From the NCBI GenBank assembly GCA_900168235.1, contig FUZG01000011.1:60200-124199 (forward strand): a stretch of DNA of 64,000 nt, read 5' to 3'. This DNA is from Lachnospiraceae bacterium. Lineage in GTDB: Bacteria; Bacillota; Clostridia; Lachnospirales; Lachnospiraceae. This document shows, one piece after another, positions 10,201-16,460 of the stretch (within the stretch, counting starts at the first letter, position 1; every line of letters starts with the position of its first letter). The notes under the pieces were generated by a model, which was given only the letters and a program-made list of their open reading frames with translations, was not told where the DNA came from and made no database searches. The translations under genes and the position numbers were made by a program.

Positions 10201-10399
10201 ATTGAAGCCGAAGCCGAGAGTAACTCTCTATGGCAAAGGTATTGCCGGAAGTAATCTCTACTGTCATTACAATAACAATACAGGATCGTCCAGCGGTACA
10301 GCGACCGCGCAGGTCATCGTATTTGGTAAAAATAAGTACATAGGTTATGTTGGATATACAACATTCAAGATAACCGCATCAACTACAACAACCAAGTAA
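7208..10399 (+). CDS. Large secreted papain-fold (C1-like) protein, probably catalytically degenerate
   Basis: 1063 aa from ATG 7208, which follows AGGAAGGG by 11 bases (a TTG at 7199 is possible). In order: a signal peptide (residues 1-29), an acidic Ser/Glu/Asp-rich linker (about 35-180), a papain-like domain (about 200-460), a jelly-roll-like part, and C-terminal MBG/Ig-like beta repeats. The catalytic Cys is kept (Cys217 in AANCWANTAAGLAE). The usual His position in the strand before VGWDDN is Tyr403 (NYTVQLVGWDD), the Asn position is Ser433 (AKSPYE instead of KNSWG), and the oxyanion Gln six residues before Cys is Thr. It may therefore bind peptides rather than cut them. Co-oriented with the secreted gene upstream. 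Confidence 0.78.
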   Translation: MLKRFRRVMAVMLAASMVMASHPISTFAQGISDTAISEESSESSSAEKGHSEEEASSTESAEASETGDKETPQYNDIGEPLDEKPDGNGSAPVDDESEDGGEDSQEGSDDKDGAVSDNKPSDGEDSDSEDSVSDNSGIVDADTVSDDAVVDAEASESVSGDTVSDDGLEGIGGNIEATFDFSDDYEISSTEDLPKAYSSVDAGIVLDPPATGSAANCWANTAAGLAETSMLKNNGSLNASVDRYDPMQVVRNFFNLYRTDRAGLTYFSDIKADEKRFRDVNILSVNGTVNVDDDSAALSQARGNLAWTTFELARWQGIKENNADFGDKDDLQEFDEVDTAAFLKNAYWVPNSDKVSIKKLIKQEGSVGLQIYLNASDDSKVSGTAPDGYGCRYFDNSVKSPNYTVQLVGWDDNFSKNNFTKKPGSDGAFLAKSPYEQSAELGGKYFWISYADAAFQYKDSARIAVAYDFTTHDTSTYFQYGYDGSNGDSTYSTKRVYTVFTAGEAGQQGGGSDKAEALKAVGVGVADAGTYEIGVYYYDSNATYLNQYAIETQTVKIPYTGFHTIELDRPVLLLKGDRVAISVKRTDGNAFRAFVDKKYTSKITSSNTSTTQITFNPYAVYGESYFNNPSTGKLISGNWALKSDIDPDQAEGTPTKSTEKKGAKYYVRYYERNYHEGMTPRVKMYTEQIDRPSLMDQTQIQIELAKYVWYYTGNNINPAPRVMLKNGGYLVTPDHYTTTYVNHKNAGIGAVVVRGGTVDSSGNVTKSPDVFSGEISEEFKIVSTQINISKCKIYGVTNQEYDVSGNYAQENVIVMYRVPETKHYVKLKQGLDYTVGSIEIENKKGTKATILITGTGAFRNSLKKKFKIMNVPKKDKNGNVVASKKASKISISDKSFDVTLINNGNVWDTVEKVPYDKSIKKYEPKVLVSRNGVNLQEGTDYKVTYKKTKNPGLAQVVIKGKGNYTGKNIAYFIIEPMRITTDAVIKMPSKEYKYTGNELKPKPRVTLYGKGIAGSNLYCHYNNNTGSSSGTATAQVIVFGKNKYIGYVGYTTFKITASTTTTK

Positions 10400-10410
10400 A
10401 TAAAAGCAAA

Positions 10411-10446
10411 AAAGGGCCGGGAGCGGCAATGCTCCCGGTCCTTTTA
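10411..10446 (+). terminator. Rho-independent terminator
   Basis: GGGCCGGGAGC and GCTCCCGGTCC pair around a GGCAAT loop and are followed by TTTTA. It ends the operon of secreted proteins. Confidence 0.85.
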
Positions 10447-10469
10447 CTGTAGACAGGTTTGATGAAGCA

Positions 10470-10510
10470 TAAAATATAGGCGGAAAACAGGATTTCCTGA
10501 TTCCGCCTAT
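10470..10510 (-). terminator. Terminator of the minus-strand secreted protein gene
   Basis: A 10-bp stem, ATAGGCGGAA (10476-10485) with TTCCGCCTAT (10501-10510). Read on the minus strand it is followed by a short T-rich stretch (ATTTTATG). It lies 28 bases past the stop of the gene at 10538. Confidence 0.7.
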
Positions 10511-10537
10511 TTGGCTGTCTTATGTATTAAAGACTAA

Positions 10538-11854
10538 TTATTCTTCCTCACCGTATGTGAATGTACCGTACTGTGAGTTTGTTGTAAGGAGTACTTCGCC
10601 CTCGAAGTTGTTTACACCAACGAGTTTAACAGTTCCGTCCTGCTTGCTGAACTCCTCGCAGTAAGCGCCGTAAGTAACCTTCTTTTCAGCCATGGACTTA
10701 CCTGTTGCGCCAGTCTTCTTCGGAAGCTTAATGTTGATGAGCTTATCCTGGTATGTGTTGGATGCATCATCGCCTTCGCCCTCAGAGTTAAGGAAACGAA
10801 GTCTCATTTTAAGGTTCTTGATAGTGAAGCTCTTTGTCTTAAGCTTAAGGGAGCTGTAGATACCCTGTGAACCCTGAGCTGCGTTACCGGAAAGGCTTCT
10901 TCTAAGGATACCGAAGTCAAATCTGTAATCGTGATTTGAGTTACCCTTAAGGAGCTTCTGGATCTGCTTGATCTCCTCGCTTGTAAGACCGGACTTCTTC
11001 TTGTTGATGTTGAGCTTGAAGAGAAGGTAGCAGTTCTTGTACTTCGGATTCTCTGTAAGCTCGTTACCGCTTAAGTCCTTAGAAGCGTTCTTGGAGTTCT
11101 TGATGGAAAGGCTCTTGATACGAACGCCGTCTACTGCAGTGTAAGTGTTCTTTGTCTTATCGTACCAAACAAGTGCTGCGTCAGCAGATACAGACTTAGA
11201 AATGCCTGTTGTGCCGCCGACAGCCTTTGTAAGCTTACCGTTGGCCTTCTTGTAAACGCCGTCCCACTCACGTGTACGTGCATCGTACCAAGGATTGTGA
11301 TCATAGTACTCATAGAAGAGCTGAAGCTCTCTGTCTCCATCCTTGATACCAAGATCGATGGAAGATACTGTAGCCTTACCGGGTACATAAGTTGTGCCGT
11401 AAACGTACTCTACAGGCTGCCAGATAAGGTTTGTACCGCTGATTGTGTAATCAGAGTATGAACGAAGGAACTTCGCAAAGTTTCCTGAAAGGGGCTTTAA
11501 TGTGCTGGCAGATACAGTAACATTCTCATTTACGTCAATAAACTCTTCAACAGATGCTACTTCAGCAACAGAATCAGACTCTTCTTCTGTCTCCTCTGCA
11601 ACAGCCTCAGATGCAGCAGCCTCCTGCTCGGATACTGTCTCATCAACAGCATCAGCAACTTCTGTAGCAGACTCTTCTGTGGATTCAGCAACCTCAGATG
11701 AAGCCTCTTCAGCAGTTTCAGTTGTTTCCTGTGTAGCTTCCTCGATAGCAGTAGCATTCTCAGATGTAGTATCAGCGAATGCAACTGTGTTCATTGTGAG
11801 TGCCAGTGAAGCGGCAAGCACAAGAGAAAGCACCTTTTTCCAGTCTCTTCTCAA
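10538..11854 (-). CDS. Secreted acidic-linker protein of unknown function
   Basis: 438 aa with a TTG start at 11854, preceded by GTGAGG. The signal peptide is clear (MRRDWKKVLSLVLAASLAL, then cleavage near AFADT, residue 28). Residues 28-110 form a very acidic Thr/Glu/Ala/Ser linker with few bulky residues. The remainder is a beta-rich domain with no recognised motif; phrases such as DGVYKKANGK and TFTIKNLKMRLR do not match a family I can name. Codon use is strongly biased to a few codons (for example CTT, AAG, GGT), as in the highly expressed genes nearby, suggesting abundant expression. It is a single-gene unit with its own promoter and terminator. Confidence 0.75.
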   Translation of the reverse strand: MRRDWKKVLSLVLAASLALTMNTVAFADTTSENATAIEEATQETTETAEEASSEVAESTEESATEVADAVDETVSEQEAAASEAVAEETEEESDSVAEVASVEEFIDVNENVTVSASTLKPLSGNFAKFLRSYSDYTISGTNLIWQPVEYVYGTTYVPGKATVSSIDLGIKDGDRELQLFYEYYDHNPWYDARTREWDGVYKKANGKLTKAVGGTTGISKSVSADAALVWYDKTKNTYTAVDGVRIKSLSIKNSKNASKDLSGNELTENPKYKNCYLLFKLNINKKKSGLTSEEIKQIQKLLKGNSNHDYRFDFGILRRSLSGNAAQGSQGIYSSLKLKTKSFTIKNLKMRLRFLNSEGEGDDASNTYQDKLINIKLPKKTGATGKSMAEKKVTYGAYCEEFSKQDGTVKLVGVNNFEGEVLLTTNSQYGTFTYGEEE

Positions 11855-12011
11855 TTTAATTTACCTCACTCTCTTTGTAGATATAATTTTTCTTTTCTGC
11901 AACACTGCATTTTATAAGCGTTACAGTAAAAAGTGCGCTGCAGAAAAATCATGTGGAACTAAACCCCATGTCGTGCAACATACTAACATCAAAATATGAA
12001 AACGTGAAGGA

Positions 12012-12041
12012 CAAAAAACTGATTTTTACAGTTTTTTAACA
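12012..12041 (-). other. AT-rich hairpin at the start of a transcript leader
   Basis: An inverted repeat of AAAAAACTG and CAGTTTTTT around a short loop. On the minus strand it ends in a T run and would lie within the first bases of the transcript from the promoter at 12043-12072, like a very early attenuator. It could also serve as a 5' stabilising stem. Confidence 0.45.
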
Positions 12042-12042
12042 A

Positions 12043-12072
12043 ATATAAACACGAGTTTATTTTTGATGTCAA
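12043..12072 (-). promoter_or_regulatory. Promoter of the minus-strand secreted protein gene
   Basis: On the minus strand, TTGACA (complement of 12067-12072), then a 17-18 base spacer and TTTATA or TTATAT (12043-12049). The -35 box is perfect and the -10 box is fair. Confidence 0.55.
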
Positions 12073-12125
12073 TATAGTCTATTATCAACAAAAAATTGTA
12101 AAAAGGCAAGGTCTAAAGGCTTAAA

Positions 12126-12170
12126 AAAGCTTAAGGAAACCAAGTAAATACCGAGGATTCCTTAAGCTTT
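12126..12170 (-). terminator. Terminator of the LacI-family gene
   Basis: A perfect 13-bp stem, AAAGCTTAAGGAA (12126-12138) with TTCCTTAAGCTTT (12158-12170). On the minus strand it is followed by a short T-rich tail. It lies 25 bases past the stop codon of the regulator. Confidence 0.8.
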
Positions 12171-12194
12171 AAACAAAATTAAGAATTATGATGA

Positions 12195-13211
12195 TTATTT
12201 TCGGGTGGTGCATCCTTCTATAAAGGAAACAGGAAGATCGGTAGCACTTTCTGAGCGTCCTGTTTCGATGAGATCAAGGAGCATCTTTATACCTGTACGG
12301 GCGATGTCTTCAACAGGCTGACGGATACTGGACACAAGGGGCAGTCCTGAACCGCTTATGGGCACGCCGTCGAAACCGATGATCTGAACATCCTCCGGGA
12401 CTTTTATGCCGCGGGACTGCAATTCCCTCATAAAAAGCCAGGCCACGTGATCTGAGCTTGTAAAAATACCATCATATATAAAGTGACCATCTTTCATATT
12501 ATTATCTATGGTAGTTTTTATGAGCTCGCTGTATGCATCAGATGATGCCACCATGAATCCTGTGTCTACCTGGTTGTAGTCCATGTAGCTCAATATATTA
12601 TAGGAAATCTTATTCTGCGTGCAGTAGTCACGGAAACCGTCAATTCTGTGAATCGGTTCACAGTCATAATCTGCTCCTGTCCAGAAACAGAGGAGCTTTT
12701 TGCTGCCTTTTTCGTGAAGGATCCTGGCTGCCATGACACCGCCTGTATAGTTGTCGCTGGATACGCAGGGGGTCTCGTGACCGAAGTGTCTGTCGAAAGA
12801 TACGATAGGCATATTTTCAGTAAGGATCGGATCTATTCTTGAATAGGTAACGCCGAAAATACCGTCAACACGGCTGTTTTTTGCCATCTCAAGGTAGTGA
12901 CGTATCTTATTGGTATCATTTCGTGAGATACAGATCAGCATGCGCTTTCCGTGCTTTGCCAGTTCCTGCTCAATGGTGTCCAGCATGGGCGGGAAAAGCG
13001 GGTTCAGGAGAGTCGGCACTATGACTGCGATGTCATTAGTCTGCTGAGCCTTCAGTCCTCTGGCGTTCAGATTCACATGATAATTCAGTTTTCTGATGGA
13101 CGCCTCTACGCGTTCACGGTAGTTGTCACTTACGTGGATGCCGTTTATTACTTTTGAAGCAGTTCCGAGTGAAACACCGGCGTCCTTTGCAACATCTTTT
13201 ATGGTTGCCAA
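12195..13211 (-). CDS. LacI-family transcriptional regulator
   Basis: 338 aa. The TTG at 13211 is chosen because AAAGGAG sits at 13219-13225 and the protein then starts as LATIKDVAKDAGVSLGTASKVIN, the standard LacI helix-turn-helix. A hinge region and a periplasmic-binding-like effector domain follow (DIAVIVPTLLNPLFP; later DVQIIGFDGVPIS). It is divergent from the kinase/phosphorylase operon. LacI-type palindromes with the core GAAACGTT lie before both its own gene (13244-13256) and that operon (13421-13432), so it probably represses the operon and itself. The inducer is likely the glucoside or sugar handled by the phosphorylase (inference). Confidence 0.9.
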   Translation of the reverse strand: MATIKDVAKDAGVSLGTASKVINGIHVSDNYRERVEASIRKLNYHVNLNARGLKAQQTNDIAVIVPTLLNPLFPPMLDTIEQELAKHGKRMLICISRNDTNKIRHYLEMAKNSRVDGIFGVTYSRIDPILTENMPIVSFDRHFGHETPCVSSDNYTGGVMAARILHEKGSKKLLCFWTGADYDCEPIHRIDGFRDYCTQNKISYNILSYMDYNQVDTGFMVASSDAYSELIKTTIDNNMKDGHFIYDGIFTSSDHVAWLFMRELQSRGIKVPEDVQIIGFDGVPISGSGLPLVSSIRQPVEDIARTGIKMLLDLIETGRSESATDLPVSFIEGCTTRK

Positions 13212-13243
13212 AGGGAGACTCCTTTCAGTTTTATAAAAAACAG

Positions 13244-13256
13244 TTGAAACGTTATA
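13244..13256. promoter_or_regulatory. Imperfect LacI-type operator upstream of the regulator gene
   Basis: TTGAAACGTTATA shares the GAAACGTT core with the perfect palindrome at 13421-13432. It lies 33 bases upstream of the regulator start codon, in a place that fits autoregulation. Confidence 0.5.
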
Positions 13257-13420
13257 TGATACAAGGATTGATTTTAGCATGAAGCACAAAGAATATACAA
13301 TGACAAAATAGTACCATTAGGCACTAAAAAAGGTACAAATACGGGGTTTACATATGGAAAAAAGTGTGTTAGCCTTATCTCCATCTGATTTTTAACAAAC
13401 GGATTTTTATAGCTGAAATA

Positions 13421-13432
13421 TGAAACGTTTCA
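13421..13432. promoter_or_regulatory. LacI-type operator of the kinase/phosphorylase operon
   Basis: TGAAACGTTTCA is a perfect 12-base palindrome with the central CG typical of LacI-family sites. It lies 44 bases before the kinase start. It is two bases shorter than a catabolite-response element of CcpA type, so the adjacent LacI protein is the more likely binder. Confidence 0.7.
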
Positions 13433-13475
13433 AAACTAGTACGATTTCACGCTTGAAAAGAAAGGAAAGATTTAA

Positions 13476-14459
13476 ATGAACTCTGTATACACAAAGATCG
13501 CAGGAGCTGCATCTGACGCAGCTGCAACACTTGAGGCTCTTAACAACTGGACAGCACCTGCTGTACCGGAGAACATCCCTCACGGTGATATGCCGGGCGA
13601 CAAGATCGAGATCGGCGAAGACCACATCAAGAAGGCTGGCGTGATCTTCCCTGAGCTTGCAAAGGAGCTCGTACCTGTTCTTAAGGCTAATCCGTATCAG
13701 CGTGCAGTTATCGCTGTTTGCGGTGGTTCAGGTGTAGGTAAGTCTGAAATCGCTTCCGTTCTTTCATATATGCTTGGTGAGGAAGGCGTAAAGGCATACA
13801 TCCTTTCAGGAGATAACTATCCTCATCGTATTCCGAAGTACAACGATGCTGAGAGACTTCACATCTTCCGTGAGAGCGCTATCCGCGGTATGGTAGATGC
13901 TGGTGACTTCACAGCAGAGAGATTTGCAGAGATCCAGAAGTGGCAGCAGGAAGATACTGATGCAGATAAGTCTCACGCAGCTGAGAATGCATGGTTTGGT
14001 TCTTACCTTGAGGCTGGCCGCAAGGGTCTCGACGCTTACCTTGGTACAGAGAACGAGACGGACTTTGATGAAGTTTCCGCTATCATCGATGCATTCAAGA
14101 GCGGTGCTGACAAGATCTGGCTTCGTCGCATGGGCCGTGATGAGAGCGCTCTGTGGTATGAGAACGTTGATTTCTCTGAGAAGCAGGTTCTTATCATCGA
14201 GTGGACACATGGTAATAACGACTGCCTGAAGGGTGTTGACGTACCGGTTCTCCTTAACAGCACACCGGAGGAGACACTTGCTCACCGTCGTGCAAGAAAT
14301 CGTGACGGCAAGACTGACAGCGCATTCACAACAATGGTACTTGAGATCGAGCAGGCAAAGCTTGCTTCACAGGCTCACAAGGCAAAGATCATCTGCGCAA
14401 AGAGCGGTGAGCTTCTCAGCCAGGAAGAGTATCAGAACCTCATGAAAGGACAGAATTGA
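13476..14459 (+). CDS. P-loop kinase of the uridine kinase/phosphoribulokinase type
   Basis: 327 aa. The Walker A motif GGSGVGKS is at residues 83-90, followed by YILSGDNYPHR, whose Asp sits where the catalytic Asp of uridine kinase/PRK-like enzymes lies, and the strand VLIIEWTHGN (Walker B-like). About 70 residues precede the nucleotide-binding core, and RRARNRDGK near residue 273 could be a lid. ATG 13476 follows AAAGGAAAG. It sits three bases upstream of the GH13_18 phosphorylase and under the same LacI operator, so it probably phosphorylates the acceptor released by phosphorolysis or the sugar before it (inference). Annotation pipelines often call such proteins adenylylsulfate or uridine kinase; nothing here supports sulfate or uridine metabolism. 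Confidence 0.7.
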   Translation: MNSVYTKIAGAASDAAATLEALNNWTAPAVPENIPHGDMPGDKIEIGEDHIKKAGVIFPELAKELVPVLKANPYQRAVIAVCGGSGVGKSEIASVLSYMLGEEGVKAYILSGDNYPHRIPKYNDAERLHIFRESAIRGMVDAGDFTAERFAEIQKWQQEDTDADKSHAAENAWFGSYLEAGRKGLDAYLGTENETDFDEVSAIIDAFKSGADKIWLRRMGRDESALWYENVDFSEKQVLIIEWTHGNNDCLKGVDVPVLLNSTPEETLAHRRARNRDGKTDSAFTTMVLEIEQAKLASQAHKAKIICAKSGELLSQEEYQNLMKGQN

Positions 14460-14461
14460 TC

Positions 14462-16126
14462 ATGGCAAAGAATTATACAGATAACGGACCTATGCTCAAT
14501 GCTTATCCGGACAGCATGGGCGGAAGACTTGATGATGTTGTAACACTTCTTGAGAAGGAAGAGCTGAAGGACGTATTCCAGTCCTTCTACATCCTTCCCA
14601 GCATCTTCAATACAGATCTGGACAGAGGTTTCTCTGTTATTGATTATTCTATCAACCGTGAGATGGCTGAGAAGGAAGATCTCGACCGTCTTCGTGCACT
14701 GGGAATGAACCTGAAGCTTGACTTCATCCTGAACCACGCTTCCGTTCTTTCTCCCCAGTTCCAGGATCTCCTGAAGAACGGTGAGAAGTCAAAGTATGCT
14801 GACTTCTTCATCAACTGGAACAAGTTCTGGGAAGGCTGCGGCGAGATGACTCCCGAGGGATACATCCAGCCGGAAGACAAGTACATTAAGGACATGTTCT
14901 TCCGTAAGCCGGGTCTCCCGATCCTTATGGTTCGTATGCCGGATGGAAAGGACGTTCCGTACTGGAATACTTTCTATCAGGAAGTTAAGTATATGAGACC
15001 GGATGCTATTGACCTTGTTGGCGCAACAGGAATCCAGTACCTTACTGCTGAGAAGCTTGCTGCAAAGGTTAATGCTGCCCTTGACGAAGGAAAGACTCCG
15101 GCTGAGATCGACTTCACAGGCTACGAAGACTGCAAGGATGCTGTAATCGACTACCTTGAGTCTCATAGAAAGTACCTTGGCCAGATGGATCTTAACATCA
15201 AGTCCCCTCTGGTTTGGGAGCACTATGAGAATACTCTCAAGGCTCTGTCTGAGTACGGCGCAAAGATCGTTCGTCTGGATGCTTTTGCTTACGCTCCGAA
15301 GGAGCCGGGCAAGAAGAACTTCCTGAACGAGCCTGATACATGGGATGTTCTGGAGAAGGTTAGACAGCTTGCTGATAAGTACGGCGTAACTCTTCTTCCT
15401 GAGATCCATGCAAGCTACGGTGAGGGTACATATGAGACTGTTGCCAAGGCTGGATATATGACATACGACTTCTTCCTTCCGGGACTTCTTATCGATGCTA
15501 TGGAGAAGAAGAGCGGTAAGGATCTTGCTCGTTGGGCGCAGGAAGTTGTTGATAAGAAGATCCGTACAGTCAACATGCTTGGCTGCCACGACGGTATCCC
15601 GCTTCTTGACCTTAAGGGACTTCTTCCTGAGGAGGAGATCCAGAACCTTATCAAAACTACTGTTGATCGCGGTGGTCTTGTTAAGGATCTTCACGGCAAG
15701 AAGAATATGTACTATCAGGTTAATGCAACATATTACAGCGCACTTGGTGATGATGATCAGAAGATGCTCCTCGCTCGTGCGATCCAGATGTTCATGCCTG
15801 GTAAGCCTCAGGTTTGGTACCTTGACCTCTTTGCAGGAAAGAATGACCACGAGGCAGTTAAGCGCGCAGGCGCAGCAGGTCATAAGGAGATCAATCGTAC
15901 AAACCTTTCTCCTGCAGACATGGCTGAGAGACTTACATGGCCTGTTGTTCAGAAGCAGCTTGAGCTTCTTCGTTTCCGTAATACAAATCCGGCATTCGGA
16001 TTTGATGCTGAGTTCAACGTAAATGTTGACGGCACAAAGATGGAAATGACATGGAAGAACAATGGTCATACAGCTACTTTGAAGGCTGATTTTACTGATT
16101 ACAGCTACTCTATCGAAGAGGCTTGA
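14462..16126 (+). CDS. GH13_18 glucoside phosphorylase (sucrose phosphorylase family)
   Basis: 554 aa. The retaining GH13 triad is visible: nucleophile Asp273 (VRLDAFAYA), acid/base Glu314 (LPEIHASYG) and Asp377 (LGCHDGIPLLDL). The family element YYQVNATYYSALGDDDQK and the early FNTDLDRGFSVIDY, matching the GDRGFAP region of sucrose phosphorylases, place it in GH13_18. These enzymes split a glucoside with phosphate to give glucose 1-phosphate. It is about 70 residues longer than classical sucrose phosphorylase (about 480 aa) because of an extra segment near residues 150-225. In this it is closer in length to the glucosylglycerate phosphorylase YcjM, so sucrose, sucrose 6-phosphate, glucosylglycerol and glucosylglycerate all remain possible. 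A TTG at 14456 is an alternative start. Confidence 0.85.
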   Translation: MAKNYTDNGPMLNAYPDSMGGRLDDVVTLLEKEELKDVFQSFYILPSIFNTDLDRGFSVIDYSINREMAEKEDLDRLRALGMNLKLDFILNHASVLSPQFQDLLKNGEKSKYADFFINWNKFWEGCGEMTPEGYIQPEDKYIKDMFFRKPGLPILMVRMPDGKDVPYWNTFYQEVKYMRPDAIDLVGATGIQYLTAEKLAAKVNAALDEGKTPAEIDFTGYEDCKDAVIDYLESHRKYLGQMDLNIKSPLVWEHYENTLKALSEYGAKIVRLDAFAYAPKEPGKKNFLNEPDTWDVLEKVRQLADKYGVTLLPEIHASYGEGTYETVAKAGYMTYDFFLPGLLIDAMEKKSGKDLARWAQEVVDKKIRTVNMLGCHDGIPLLDLKGLLPEEEIQNLIKTTVDRGGLVKDLHGKKNMYYQVNATYYSALGDDDQKMLLARAIQMFMPGKPQVWYLDLFAGKNDHEAVKRAGAAGHKEINRTNLSPADMAERLTWPVVQKQLELLRFRNTNPAFGFDAEFNVNVDGTKMEMTWKNNGHTATLKADFTDYSYSIEEA

Positions 16127-16225
16127 TCAGTTCTGAGATCAAATGAATTGTTGTTTTTTGTAGGCTTTAATTGGTTTAGGAAAAAGAACGTTCAGATAAA
16201 TACCATAAGATAAATAACGAAACGG

Positions 16226-16267
16226 AAAAAGCTGTTGTACTGAGAAATTGGTACAGCAGCTTTTTTC
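16226..16267 (+). terminator. Rho-independent terminator of the phosphorylase operon
   Basis: AAAAAGCTGTTGTAC pairs with GTACAGCAGCTTTTTT (one bulge) and runs into a T tract. Confidence 0.88.
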
Positions 16268-16460
16268 TATGTAAATGCATTGTGTACAAAATACTGTATA
16301 TTGCACTAAAAATATGCCTAAAACAGGTCCTATATTAAAAAAACAAGAAAATCTTAATGAATAAAATGCTAATCTCAAATATCTACAAACAAGAGGGGAT
16401 TATTATAACTAGTGTAGCTTACATTAGATAAGAACTTGTTTATGACAGAGGTGCAAATAT
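16268..16460. other. Intergenic region before the RHS gene
   Basis: With the terminator, the gap between genes is 334 bases. I see no gene and no convincing -35/-10 pair here. The RHS start at 16461 has only a weak AGAGGTG Shine-Dalgarno site, at 16446-16452. Confidence 0.4.

Larger units (their letters stand above)
11855..12194. other. 340-base intergenic region holding a promoter and a leader hairpin
   Basis: No gene is seen. On the minus strand it carries a promoter for the secreted protein gene (12043-12072), a hairpin at the very start of that transcript (12012-12041) and a leader of about 180 bases. The other end holds the terminator of the LacI gene. Confidence 0.6.

Noticed and set aside
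11502..11999. Plus-strand 165-codon frame opposite the secreted protein gene
   Set aside because: It mirrors the low-complexity Glu/Thr/Ala linker on the other strand, which gives long open antisense frames; there is no ribosome site.
13421..13432. CcpA catabolite-response element
   Set aside because: The palindrome is two bases short of the cre consensus and matches the site beside the adjacent LacI gene, so a cognate operator is the simpler reading.
14789..16069. 426-codon minus-strand frame opposite the phosphorylase gene
   Set aside because: It is a shadow produced by the strong codon bias of the phosphorylase; the plus strand has a complete GH13 catalytic triad.
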